Positions 23,566 through 32,491 of a DNA stretch of 63,145 bases are shown piece after piece (the first letter of the stretch is position 1; every line of letters starts with the position of its first letter). The stretch covers positions 1,251 through 64,395 of the forward strand of contig LUJN01000007.1 of NCBI GenBank assembly GCA_001689445.1. The letters run 5' to 3'. The notes beneath the pieces were generated by a model, which saw nothing but the letters and a program-made list of their open reading frames with translations, made no database searches and was not told the origin of the DNA. A program made the translations under genes and the position numbers. The stretch is from Bacteroidales bacterium M3 (GTDB taxonomy: Bacteria; Bacteroidota; Bacteroidia; Bacteroidales; Muribaculaceae).

Positions 23566-26154
23566 TCAGTTGACAAACACCAGGTCGTCATCCTTAACGT
23601 CGATGACAATAGGCTTGTCGGTGTTGACTTTCTGCGCAAGTATATCTTTTGACAGCTGATTGAGCACCATCCTGTGGATGACACGCTTCACCGGTCGTGC
23701 GCCAAACTCCGGGTCGTACCCCTCCTTGGCGAGGAACGACAGGGCGGCGGGGGTCACCTCAAGTGTCACACCATTGCGCTCAAGCATCTTCTTGACATTG
23801 GCAATCTGTATGCCGACGATTTCCTCAATCTCACGCTCATTGAGAGGCGTGAACATGATAATCTCGTCGATACGGTTGAGGAACTCGGGACGGATGGTCT
23901 GCTTCAGCATCTCAACGACCTCATTCTTGGTCTCCTCGATGAGCGTGTCGCGGTTCTCGTGGTTAAGCCCGGCGAGCTTCTCGCGTATCACGTTGGAACC
24001 CATATTGGAGGTCATGATGATGATAGTGTTCTTGAAGTTTACAAGACGGCCCTTGTTATCGGTCAGACGGCCGTCGTCGAGCACCTGCAGCAGTATGTTG
24101 AACACATCGGGATGAGCCTTCTCTATCTCGTCGAAAAGCACGACCGAATAAGGCTTGCGGCGCACAGCCTCGGTCAGCTGGCCGCCCTCGTCATATCCGA
24201 CATATCCCGGAGGCGCTCCGACGAGCCTCGACACGGCGTGCTTCTCCTGATACTCGCTCATGTCGATACGGGTCATCATGTTTTCATCGTCAAACAGGTA
24301 TTCGGCCAATGCCTTTGCAAGCTCGGTCTTGCCGACACCCGTGGTGCCGAGGAAGATAAACGAGCCGATAGGACGGCGCGGGTCGTTAAGCCCGGCACGG
24401 CTGCGGCGAACGGCATCGGCGATGGCCCTGATGGCCTCCTCCTGCCCGACGACGCGGGAGTGCAGCTCCTCCTCAAGGTGGAGCAGTTTTTCCTTCTCAC
24501 TCTGCACCATCTTGGTGACGGGAATGCCGGTCCAGCGCGACACGACATCGGCGATATCTTCGGCATCCACCTCCTCCTTGATGAGGGCCTTCTCGCCCTG
24601 CATCATCTTGAGCTGCTCCTGTATCTCCTCATTCTCGTGCTGCTTCTGCTGCACGCTCGAATAGCGTATCTCGGCCACGCGGGCATAATCGCCCTCGCGC
24701 TCGGCGCGGTCGGCCTCAAAGTTGAGCTGCTCGATATCAATCTTGTTCTGCTGTATCTTGTTTATCAGCTCCTTCTCGGCCTGCCACTTGGCCTTGTATT
24801 CCTTCTCCTCGTCGCGCAGGTCGGCAAGCTCACGCTCGATATTCTTTATCTTCTCCTCGTCACCCTCACGTTTGATGGCCTCGCGCTCTATCTCAAGCTG
24901 GGCAATCTTACGCGAAATCTCATCGAGGGCCTGTGGCACGGAATCAATCTCAAGTCTCAACTTGGAGGCAGCCTCGTCCACGAGGTCAATCGCCTTGTCG
25001 GGGAGGAAACGGTCGGTTATATAGCGTTCCGACAACTGCACAGCGGCGATAATCGCCTCATCGCGGATGCGCACCTTGTGGTGGTTCTCGTAACGCTCCT
25101 TCAATCCACGGAGGATGGAGATGGCGCTCATCTCGTCAGGCTCGTTGACCATCACCTTCTGGAAACGGCGTTCAAGGGCCTTGTCCTTCTCAAAATATTT
25201 CTGGTACTCGTCGAGTGTGGTAGCACCGATGCTGCGCAACTCGCCGCGTGCCAACGCAGGCTTCAGGATATTGGCGGCGTCCATCGCACCCTCACCCTTG
25301 CCGGCACCGACAAGAGTGTGTATCTCATCGATAAAGAGGATTATCTCTCCGTCGGCCTGTACAACCTCGTTGACGATAGCCTTCAGACGCTCCTCAAACT
25401 CGCCCTTGTACTTTGCTCCGGCGACAAGCGCGCCCATGTCTAGCGAGAAAATCTGCTTGGAACGCAGGTTCTCGGGCACATCGCCACGCACGATACGCTG
25501 TGCAAGTCCCTCGGCAATGGCTGTCTTACCCGTACCCGGCTCGCCGATAAGCATCGGGTTGTTCTTGGTGCGCCGGCTCAATATCTGCAACACACGGCGT
25601 ATCTCGTCGTCGCGACCGATGACGGGGTCGAGCTTGCCCGAACGCGCACGCTCGTTGAGGTTTATGGCATATTTGCTCAGGGCGTTGTAGGTGTCCTCGG
25701 CACTCTGGTCGGTGGCCTTCTTCCCCTTGCGCAGCTCCTCGATGGCGGCGGTAAGTTCCTTTTCGGTAAGGCCGAGGTCTTTCAACATTGTCGATGCAGG
25801 GCTTGACACAAGGAAAATGCCCATCAGCAATGCCTCAAGAGTCACATACTCGTCTCCAAGTTTCTTTGAGTAGTCGAGAGCTTTCTGCAGCACGTCGTTG
25901 GACGAGCGACTAAGGTAAGGTTCGCTGCCCGAGACCTTGGGAAGGCCGCTTATCTCGCGGTCAATCGACTGGTCGAGCAGCGTCGGGGAGATGCCCAGCT
26001 TCTGAAAGATGAACTTGACCAAAGACTCACCTTCAGACACGACGCCTTTCAGGAGATGCACCGGCTCGATGGCCTGCTGTCCCGCGCCGCGTGTTATCTC
26101 AACCGCTTTCTGAATCGCCTCTTGCGACTTGATTGTAAAATTGTTGAAATTCAT
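23566..26154 (-). CDS. clpB: ATP-dependent disaggregase ClpB
   Basis: An 862-residue Hsp100 chaperone that, with DnaK, rescues aggregated proteins. Order: N-terminal Clp repeats (1-150), AAA-1 with GEPGTGKT, coiled middle domain (about 410-530; typical of ClpB, with the 85-residue repeats), AAA-2 with GTTGVGKTE, and C-terminal D2 small domain. The VLFDEIEKAHPDVFN Walker B region is intact. Monocistronic; no obvious CIRCE or HAIR operator was seen upstream. Confidence 0.97.
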   Translation of the reverse strand: MNFNNFTIKSQEAIQKAVEITRGAGQQAIEPVHLLKGVVSEGESLVKFIFQKLGISPTLLDQSIDREISGLPKVSGSEPYLSRSSNDVLQKALDYSKKLGDEYVTLEALLMGIFLVSSPASTMLKDLGLTEKELTAAIEELRKGKKATDQSAEDTYNALSKYAINLNERARSGKLDPVIGRDDEIRRVLQILSRRTKNNPMLIGEPGTGKTAIAEGLAQRIVRGDVPENLRSKQIFSLDMGALVAGAKYKGEFEERLKAIVNEVVQADGEIILFIDEIHTLVGAGKGEGAMDAANILKPALARGELRSIGATTLDEYQKYFEKDKALERRFQKVMVNEPDEMSAISILRGLKERYENHHKVRIRDEAIIAAVQLSERYITDRFLPDKAIDLVDEAASKLRLEIDSVPQALDEISRKIAQLEIEREAIKREGDEEKIKNIERELADLRDEEKEYKAKWQAEKELINKIQQNKIDIEQLNFEADRAEREGDYARVAEIRYSSVQQKQHENEEIQEQLKMMQGEKALIKEEVDAEDIADVVSRWTGIPVTKMVQSEKEKLLHLEEELHSRVVGQEEAIRAIADAVRRSRAGLNDPRRPIGSFIFLGTTGVGKTELAKALAEYLFDDENMMTRIDMSEYQEKHAVSRLVGAPPGYVGYDEGGQLTEAVRRKPYSVVLFDEIEKAHPDVFNILLQVLDDGRLTDNKGRLVNFKNTIIIMTSNMGSNVIREKLAGLNHENRDTLIEETKNEVVEMLKQTIRPEFLNRIDEIIMFTPLNEREIEEIVGIQIANVKKMLERNGVTLEVTPAALSFLAKEGYDPEFGARPVKRVIHRMVLNQLSKDILAQKVNTDKPIVIDVKDDDLVFVN

Positions 26155-26263
26155 ATCTGACGTATTTTTATAGGTCGTTTCTTAATTCTTAACAAAATGC
26201 CGCCTCCTAAAGTTGCGAAAACATCAAAATTCCCGATGTGGAAAATATCCGGGCCGTCAACGC

Positions 26264-26294
26264 TTGCATAGGAACGGCACATTCACTATCTTTG
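26264..26294 (+). promoter_or_regulatory. promoter of the DUF5106-doxX-mnmA gene run
   Basis: TTG at 26264-26266, 20-nt spacer, TATCTTTG at 26287-26294; the ATG follows 36 nt later. Confidence 0.6.
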
Positions 26295-26329
26295 TTTGTT
26301 CAAAAAGAGTGCCAACACTCGCCATAACG

Positions 26330-27202
26330 ATGAAAAAAGCATTATTTCTCATACTGTCCCTGCTGTCGCTGTCGCCTTGTATCATGGCACAGAAGCTGTT
26401 TTCCTACCCTGTGATACCCGACAGCCTGGAGAATCTTTATGACCGCTCCAACTATTTCGTGACACATTTTTGGGACAAATGTGACATAAAGACAGCCCTG
26501 AAGTCACCCGAGCGGCTTGACTCGGCGTTTCGCGACTACGTGACACTAATGCCACATGCCACGGCCGACACGGTTTTTGCAGCCGTAACTCGCCTTTATG
26601 ACGGCATAGCCAAAAATCCCGAGGCAGTATTGACTTTCGGCCGCATGGCCGAGGGCGCGCTATATGACACCACCGCTGAATATTGGAGTGATGAGCTTTA
26701 TTTGAAGTTTATCGAACCTGTAATTGCCAACAAACGCGTCAAGGCGACCGACAAAATGAGGTTTGAACGTCAGGCACGCATATTGTCGAAATCGCAGGAG
26801 GGAATGACTGCACCAGCACTACCCTACGTGACACGCGAGGGCGCGCGCCACGACCTGAAGGACCAGACCGCCGAATTTGTCATCATATTTTTCAACGACC
26901 CCGACTGCGACGAGTGCGCCATGATAAAACTGCGTCTCGATGCTGATGTCAAGGCCACTGCGCTACAGGAGACAGGTCGCCTGAAGATTGTGAGCATCTC
27001 ACCCCTCGAGGCTGATGATGAATGGAGGTCAAAAGTCAGCGGATATCCCTCGACATGGGAAGTGGGCGCAACACTCGAGGCCGACAACGTATATGACCTC
27101 CGGCAGACCCCTACCATCTATCTACTTGACCGCAACCATAGGATATTGGCTAAAAACCTCTCCCTCGACGTGCTGCTGCACACATTGGGGGCAATAAAAT
27201 AA
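26330..27202 (+). CDS. DUF5106/thioredoxin-like periplasmic protein
   Basis: A 290-residue exported protein. Signal peptide about 1-20. The N-terminal half (about 25-160) matches the DUF5106 helical domain common in Bacteroidales; the C-terminal half is a thioredoxin fold with FFNDPDCDECAMI (a CxxC, Cys-Asp-Glu-Cys) and the cis-Pro region RQTPTIYLLDRN. Likely a periplasmic thiol-disulfide oxidoreductase or reductase of unknown substrate. ATG at 26330 begins the signal peptide. First gene of a co-directed run with doxX-like, mnmA, a bifunctional nuclease and nupG-like genes. Confidence 0.85.
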   Translation: MKKALFLILSLLSLSPCIMAQKLFSYPVIPDSLENLYDRSNYFVTHFWDKCDIKTALKSPERLDSAFRDYVTLMPHATADTVFAAVTRLYDGIAKNPEAVLTFGRMAEGALYDTTAEYWSDELYLKFIEPVIANKRVKATDKMRFERQARILSKSQEGMTAPALPYVTREGARHDLKDQTAEFVIIFFNDPDCDECAMIKLRLDADVKATALQETGRLKIVSISPLEADDEWRSKVSGYPSTWEVGATLEADNVYDLRQTPTIYLLDRNHRILAKNLSLDVLLHTLGAIK

Positions 27203-27210
27203 TCCCGATT

Positions 27211-27717
27211 ATGAAACGACTACGCATAAAACTGGAACGGCTGTTCATCAAAATAACAGGATATACCTACAGCAATCTCGGGCGACTGTTCATCCGCCTC
27301 TTTGTAGGGCTTATGTTCATGCAGTTTGGCATACGCCATCTTGTGCACTTCAACACCATGAGCCAGTCATTTCCGGGTGCGCTCGGCATGTCGCACGAGA
27401 CATCGCTCATAGTGATGATCGTCATCGAGCTGCTCTGCTCATTGTTTATTATGGTCGGATTCCTTACGCGCCTCGCCACCATACCCCCGATTATCGCCAT
27501 GGTGGTGGCCGAGCACTATATCCTCGCCGACATGCAGACAGTAAGCCCCTATCTCATTGACAGCGTGCAGCCCGGCTACCTGCCTATAATGTTCATAGGC
27601 ATATACCTGTTTATCATCCTCGCAGGCCCGGGCAAGATATCGCTTGACTACTTCATATCCCTCTATCTGCTGTCGCGGCGCGGCAAGGACAGTCACCGCG
27701 TGCTTGACGAGGCATAA
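27211..27717 (+). CDS. DoxX family membrane protein
   Basis: A 168-residue integral membrane protein with four predicted helices. RLFIRLFVGLMFMQFGIRHL is the DoxX start and ELLCSLFIMVGFLTRLA the second part, ending in IYLFIILAGPGKISLDY. DoxX proteins are linked to quinone-type redox or oxidative stress; the role here is unknown. Eight nt after the preceding gene. Confidence 0.82.
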   Translation: MKRLRIKLERLFIKITGYTYSNLGRLFIRLFVGLMFMQFGIRHLVHFNTMSQSFPGALGMSHETSLIVMIVIELLCSLFIMVGFLTRLATIPPIIAMVVAEHYILADMQTVSPYLIDSVQPGYLPIMFIGIYLFIILAGPGKISLDYFISLYLLSRRGKDSHRVLDEA

Positions 27718-27735
27718 CCACATACCACTACGACT

Positions 27736-28815
27736 ATGAAGATTGCCGTATTGATATCGGGAGGGGTCGACAGCGCGGTGGTGGTCGACCGTCTTGCAGC
27801 GGAGGGGCATGACCTACATCTCTTCTATATACGCATAGGGCTTGACACCGACGAGGGCGACTGCTCGGCCGAGGAGGATATCGAGATGTGCACCCTCATC
27901 GCCGCCAAGTACGGGTTGCCGTTTGACGTCGTTTCGCTCCACGAGGAGTACTGGGAAAACGTGATGGAATATGCGCTGCGCACCGTCCGCGAGGGGCTGA
28001 CGCCCAACCCCGACATCATGTGCAACAAGATGATAAAGTTCGGCTACTTCGAGCGTCGTTGGGGACACTTGTTTGACAAGACCGCCACGGGACACTATGC
28101 CTCGACAGCCGTCATCGACGGCACGACCTATCTCGCGACAGCGGTTGACCCGGTGAAAGACCAGACCGACTTCCTCGCCCGCATCGACTACGACCAGCTG
28201 TGCCACCTCATGTTCCCGCTCGGCGACATGCCAAAGGCTGCCGTCCGTGAACGTGCCATAGCAGCCGGGATGCCTAACGCCTACCGCAAGGACAGCCAGG
28301 GGATATGCTTCCTCGGCAAAATCAACTACAACGATTTCATACGCCGCCATCTTGGCGAGAAGCCCGGCGCGATTGTGGAGCTGGAGACCGGGCGCAAGCT
28401 CGGCGAGCACCGCGGATTCTGGTTTCACACCATCGGCCAGCGCAAAGGTCTCGGCCTGAGCGGAGGGCCGTGGTATGTCGTCAAGAAGAATGTCCACGAC
28501 AACGTGGTCTACGTGAGCAACGGCTACGACACCGAGAAGCAATACGGTCGCACGCTCCACCTCGACGAGATGCACTTCATCTCGGGCAACCCGTGGGAGG
28601 GCGTCAGCGGGCCGGTGGATATACGTTTCAAAAACCGGCACATGCCCGAGTTTCTCCACGGACACCTACACCGTCTTGGAGAGCGGGAATATGTTATCGA
28701 GAGCGAGAGCCGCGTGCAGGGCATAGCGCCGGGACAGTTTGCCGTGATATATGACCGTGATGCGCGCCTATGCTTCGGCAGCGGTATAATAACAGGCCGG
28801 AATGTCGTATTATAA
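27736..28815 (+). CDS. mnmA: tRNA-specific 2-thiouridylase
   Basis: A 359-residue enzyme that thiolates U34 of tRNA for Lys, Glu and Gln. The PP-loop is ISGGVDSAVV (8-17); the two catalytic Cys are in PNPDIMCNKMIKFG and GICFLGKIN. C-terminal beta-barrel domains follow (GQRKGLGLSGGPWYV). Length is normal. Bacteroidales often have two mnmA paralogues; only one is seen here. Confidence 0.94.
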   Translation: MKIAVLISGGVDSAVVVDRLAAEGHDLHLFYIRIGLDTDEGDCSAEEDIEMCTLIAAKYGLPFDVVSLHEEYWENVMEYALRTVREGLTPNPDIMCNKMIKFGYFERRWGHLFDKTATGHYASTAVIDGTTYLATAVDPVKDQTDFLARIDYDQLCHLMFPLGDMPKAAVRERAIAAGMPNAYRKDSQGICFLGKINYNDFIRRHLGEKPGAIVELETGRKLGEHRGFWFHTIGQRKGLGLSGGPWYVVKKNVHDNVVYVSNGYDTEKQYGRTLHLDEMHFISGNPWEGVSGPVDIRFKNRHMPEFLHGHLHRLGEREYVIESESRVQGIAPGQFAVIYDRDARLCFGSGIITGRNVVL

Positions 28816-28830
28816 CAACATATACCTGAC

Positions 28831-29463
28831 ATGGAAGACAGAGTAAAACTCCGAGTGATGGGCATATCCTACAGCTCTATACAGAGCGGGGCATATGCCG
28901 TGATACTGGCCGAGGTCGACGGTCCTTACCGCATACCTGTGGTAATCGGGCCTGCCGAGGCACAATCCATAGCCATACGGATGGAGAATATAAAGCCCCC
29001 ACGACCATTGACCCACGACCTCTTTGTGACATTTGCCCATGCTTTCGGCGTGACACTGCGTGAGGTCTACATCAGCAACTTCGAGGATGGCATCTTCTCT
29101 TCAGAACTGACTTTCAGCGACGGCGAGCGGGAGGTGGTGATTGACTCGCGCACATCCGACGCCATAGCCATAGCCCTGCGCACCAAAGCCCCTATCTATA
29201 CATCCCGCGAAATACTCGACCGCACGGGATTCCTGATGGAGGAGGAGAACGACACCGACACGGAGTCGGACGACAGCGTGCAGCCGACCGGGACTGACGG
29301 CGACGAAACGTATCCCCCCACCCCAAAAGTGGAGAACTACACCGTCGAGGAGCTTGAGCGCACCCTCGCGCGTCTTATAGAGGAGGAGCAGTATGAGGAG
29401 GCGGCGCGGATAAGCAAGATCCTCAACAGAAAGCGCGGAGACTCCAACGACACAGACCGATAA
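28831..29463 (+). CDS. bifunctional nuclease (DUF151) family protein with UvrB/UvrC motif
   Basis: A 210-residue protein. Residues 1-135 match DUF151/BFN (VIGPAEAQSIAIRMENI, RPLTHDLF, SDAIAIALRTKAPIY). A Pro/Asp-rich linker leads to a C-terminal UvrB/UvrC interaction motif (RTLARLIEEEQYEEAARIS). The plant homologue cuts RNA and DNA; the bacterial role is unsettled. Conserved fusion in Bacteroidetes. Confidence 0.88.
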   Translation: MEDRVKLRVMGISYSSIQSGAYAVILAEVDGPYRIPVVIGPAEAQSIAIRMENIKPPRPLTHDLFVTFAHAFGVTLREVYISNFEDGIFSSELTFSDGEREVVIDSRTSDAIAIALRTKAPIYTSREILDRTGFLMEEENDTDTESDDSVQPTGTDGDETYPPTPKVENYTVEELERTLARLIEEEQYEEAARISKILNRKRGDSNDTDR

Positions 29464-29495
29464 CTATTTACAAACAAAATACCTTAAAACCAATC

Positions 29496-30830
29496 ATGAA
29501 TCAGATAAAAGTAAGACTTTCAGTGCTTAACTTCCTCCAATTTGCCGTGTGGGGAAGCTACTTGGTGTGTCTCGGCCAATACCTCGGACCGGCCGGATTG
29601 GGCGACTATATCGCCTGGTTCTACTCCATTCAGGGGATAGTATCAATCTTCATGCCCGCACTGTTCGGCATAATCGCCGACAAATGGGTCCCTGCCCAAC
29701 GCCTGCTCGGCATATCGCATCTCATGGCAGCCATATTCATGGGCGCGGCATGGTGGTATGGCGAAACCCACCCCACCCTGTCATTTGCCCCGTTCTTCAC
29801 GCTCTACACCCTGAGTGTCGCGTTCTATATGCCGACGCTCGCCCTATCCAACACCGTAGCGTTCCGCGTGCTCAAGAGCCGTGGGCTTGACACTGTGAAA
29901 GATTTCCCCCCTATCCGCGTGCTCGGCACGGTGGGATTCATTGCCGCGATGTGGTTTGTCAACTGCGCCTATTTCCACGACGGCTCATTCGGGTTTACCA
30001 TCAGCGAGCTTAACCCCAACGCCCCCTACCGCTTCCAGTATACCGACATGCAGCTGCTCACATGCGCCATATTCGGCATCGCCATCGGACTTTACAGTTT
30101 CTCGATGCCCGACTGTCCCGTTACGGCATCCAAGGATGACAAGCAGGATATATGGGAGATGCTCGGCCTCAAGGCCTTCAGACTGTTCCGCGACAGCCGC
30201 ATGGCGACATTCTTTCTATTCTCGATGCTCCTTGGCGTGTCGTTGCAGATTACCAACGGGTTTGCCACCACATTTATAACCAGCTTCAAGGGCATAGCCG
30301 AATATGCCGACACTTTCGGGGCCAACAACGCCACGCTGCTCACTTCCCTCTCCCAGATTTCCGAGGCTGCCTGCATACTGCTGATACCGTTCTTCCTGCG
30401 CCGGTTCGGCATCAAGAAAGTGATGTTGATTGCCATGCTCGCGTGGGTATTCCGGTTCGGGTTCTTCGGCATCGGCGACCCGGGCAACGGCCTATGGATG
30501 TTTATACTGTCGATGATTGTCTACGGCGTGGCATTTGACTTCTTCAACGTGTCGGGCGCACTGTTTGTGGAACAGGAGACCGACAACAGCGTCAAGGCAT
30601 CGGCCCAGGGCTTGTTCATGCTCATGACCAACGGTATCGGAGCCTCGATAGGCACCCTCATCGCCGGGGATATCGTCAACCGTTACTGCCATTGGGAGAC
30701 GGTCGACGGCGCGTCCTACATGCTTGGCGACTGGCAGATGCCGTGGCTCATCTTCGCGGGATATGCCCTTGTCGTGGCGATACTTTTTGCAATCTTCTTC
30801 CGTTATAAACATACCCCTGTCACCGACTGA
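29496..30830 (+). CDS. nucleoside:H+ symporter, MFS (NHS family)
   Basis: A 444-residue transporter with 12 predicted helices. The start LNFLQFAVWGSYLVCLG and the cytoplasmic loop IPGIIADKW-like stretch (FGIIADKWVPAQR) identify the NupG/XapB type nucleoside symporters. Likely imports purine and pyrimidine nucleosides, useful with the secreted nuclease encoded upstream in the window. Confidence 0.88.
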   Translation: MNQIKVRLSVLNFLQFAVWGSYLVCLGQYLGPAGLGDYIAWFYSIQGIVSIFMPALFGIIADKWVPAQRLLGISHLMAAIFMGAAWWYGETHPTLSFAPFFTLYTLSVAFYMPTLALSNTVAFRVLKSRGLDTVKDFPPIRVLGTVGFIAAMWFVNCAYFHDGSFGFTISELNPNAPYRFQYTDMQLLTCAIFGIAIGLYSFSMPDCPVTASKDDKQDIWEMLGLKAFRLFRDSRMATFFLFSMLLGVSLQITNGFATTFITSFKGIAEYADTFGANNATLLTSLSQISEAACILLIPFFLRRFGIKKVMLIAMLAWVFRFGFFGIGDPGNGLWMFILSMIVYGVAFDFFNVSGALFVEQETDNSVKASAQGLFMLMTNGIGASIGTLIAGDIVNRYCHWETVDGASYMLGDWQMPWLIFAGYALVVAILFAIFFRYKHTPVTD

Positions 30831-30862
30831 CGGCACAGGCTAAACCTCATAAAGACCAACAC

Positions 30863-31582
30863 GTGATTCAGTTTTATGTACCCGATATAGCAGAGACGCT
30901 GCGACTCCCCGAAAGCGAGTCGCAACACTGCGTCCGCGTGCTGCGCATGGCGTCGGGCGAGACAATCGAGGTCATCGACGGCATAGGACACCGCTACAAG
31001 TGCCGCCTTGTCGATGCCCACCCCAAACACGCAACGGTGGAAATCGTGGATGCCGCCGATGTCCCGCTGCCATGGCCCCACAATATCACCATTGCGGTCG
31101 CTCCCACCAAACATCTCGACCGCATGGAATGGCTTGTCGAAAAGCTCACCGAGATTGGCGTCAACCGCTTTATCCCCCTGCTGTGCCGCCACTCCGAGCG
31201 CAAGGAGATAAAGCGCGAGCGGCTTGAAAAGATAGCCGTCTCGGCCATGAAACAGTCGCTGAAAGCCGTCCTTCCGGTCGTAGACGAGATGACACCGCTG
31301 TCAAAGGTCATATCCGGGGCAACCGATGCGCAACGCTTTATAGCCTACTGCGACCCGACAATACCGCGCCGTCTGCTCGCCCGCGAATATCGCCCGATGA
31401 CCGACACGCTTATTCTCATCGGCCCCGAGGGGGACTTTTCCACAGAGGAGATAACCTCAGCCCTTGACAAGGGGTTCATACCCGTGTCGCTCGGCGACAA
31501 CCGCCTGCGCACCGAGACAGCGGCACTCGTGGCCTGCGACACATGTCACGTCATTGACCAACGGGATATTCTCCTATCATAA
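30863..31582 (+). CDS. rsmE: 16S rRNA m3U1498 methyltransferase
   Basis: A 239-residue SPOUT-class methyltransferase. N-terminal PUA-like domain (HCVRVLRMASGE), then LDRMEWLVEKLTEIGV and the knot motif LIGPEGDFSTEEI with SLGDNRLRTETAAL at the AdoMet site. The start codon is GTG at 30863; the next in-frame ATG would delete the N-terminal domain. Confidence 0.94.
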   Translation: MIQFYVPDIAETLRLPESESQHCVRVLRMASGETIEVIDGIGHRYKCRLVDAHPKHATVEIVDAADVPLPWPHNITIAVAPTKHLDRMEWLVEKLTEIGVNRFIPLLCRHSERKEIKRERLEKIAVSAMKQSLKAVLPVVDEMTPLSKVISGATDAQRFIAYCDPTIPRRLLAREYRPMTDTLILIGPEGDFSTEEITSALDKGFIPVSLGDNRLRTETAALVACDTCHVIDQRDILLS

Positions 31583-31608
31583 GCATTTTACAAAAATCAA
31601 ATATAAAA

Positions 31609-32433
31609 ATGGTCATAACCGATTACCTCGCCTCCTCACCCTCAAATAACTTTTTCCTCCTTGCCGGCCCATGTGTCATCGAGGGGGAGGAAATGGCAAT
31701 GAACATAGCCGAGACCATCTCGCAAGTGACACGCCGTCTCGACATACCATACGTCTTCAAAGGCTCATACCGCAAGGCCAACCGCTCGCGCATCGACTCT
31801 TTCACGGGTATAGGCGACCTTGAAGCGCTGGCAATCCTACGCAAGGTCAAGGAACGTTTCGGCATCCCGGTTGTCACCGATATACACTCCCCCGAGGAGG
31901 CCGAGATGGCGGCCGAGTATGTCGACATCCTACAGATACCGGCGTTCCTGTGCCGCCAGACCGACCTGCTCGTCGCCGCAGCACGCACCGGCAAGATGGT
32001 CAACATCAAGAAAGGCCAGTTCCTGTCGCCCGAGGCGATGTCGTTTGCAGTGCAGAAAGTTCGCGATGCCGGCAACATGCAGGTCGCGATAACCGAGCGC
32101 GGCACGTCGTTTGGCTACACCGACCTTATCGTCGACTATCGCGGCATCCCGGAGATGCGCAAGAACGGATGCCCGGTCATCCTCGATGCGACCCACTCCC
32201 TACAGCAGCCCAACCAACCCCATGGAGTCACGGGCGGACGTCCCGACCTCATTGAGACCATAGCCCGCGCCGGTATAGCCACAGGGTGCGACGGATTGTT
32301 TATCGAGACCCACCCTACTCCGGCCACCGCAAAGAGCGATGGCGCAAATATGCTGCCGCTTGACCAAATAGGGCGTCTGCTCGAAAACCTCACGGCCATA
32401 CGCCAAACCGTCAATCGGATTGATGTCCGATAA
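31609..32433 (+). CDS. kdsA: 3-deoxy-8-phosphooctulonate synthase
   Basis: A 274-residue enzyme making Kdo-8-phosphate from arabinose-5-phosphate and PEP for lipopolysaccharide. Motifs: FFLLAGPCVIEG, FKGSYRKANRSRIDSF, IPAFLCRQTDLLVAA, VNIKKGQFLSPEAM, DATHSLQQPN and GLFIETHPTP. Cys in AGPC and the His/Glu/Asp set are present, so it may be of the metal-dependent type. 26 nt after rsmE. Confidence 0.95.
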   Translation: MVITDYLASSPSNNFFLLAGPCVIEGEEMAMNIAETISQVTRRLDIPYVFKGSYRKANRSRIDSFTGIGDLEALAILRKVKERFGIPVVTDIHSPEEAEMAAEYVDILQIPAFLCRQTDLLVAAARTGKMVNIKKGQFLSPEAMSFAVQKVRDAGNMQVAITERGTSFGYTDLIVDYRGIPEMRKNGCPVILDATHSLQQPNQPHGVTGGRPDLIETIARAGIATGCDGLFIETHPTPATAKSDGANMLPLDQIGRLLENLTAIRQTVNRIDVR

Positions 32434-32491
32434 GCATATTCCGATAAACTCACATATATACCGTAACATCAACTACAACTTTTAGCGAAAA

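Noticed and set aside
23674..25443. 589-residue plus-strand frame opposite clpB
   Set aside because: Leu/Val/His-rich shadow of ClpB codons; ClpB on the other strand is certain.
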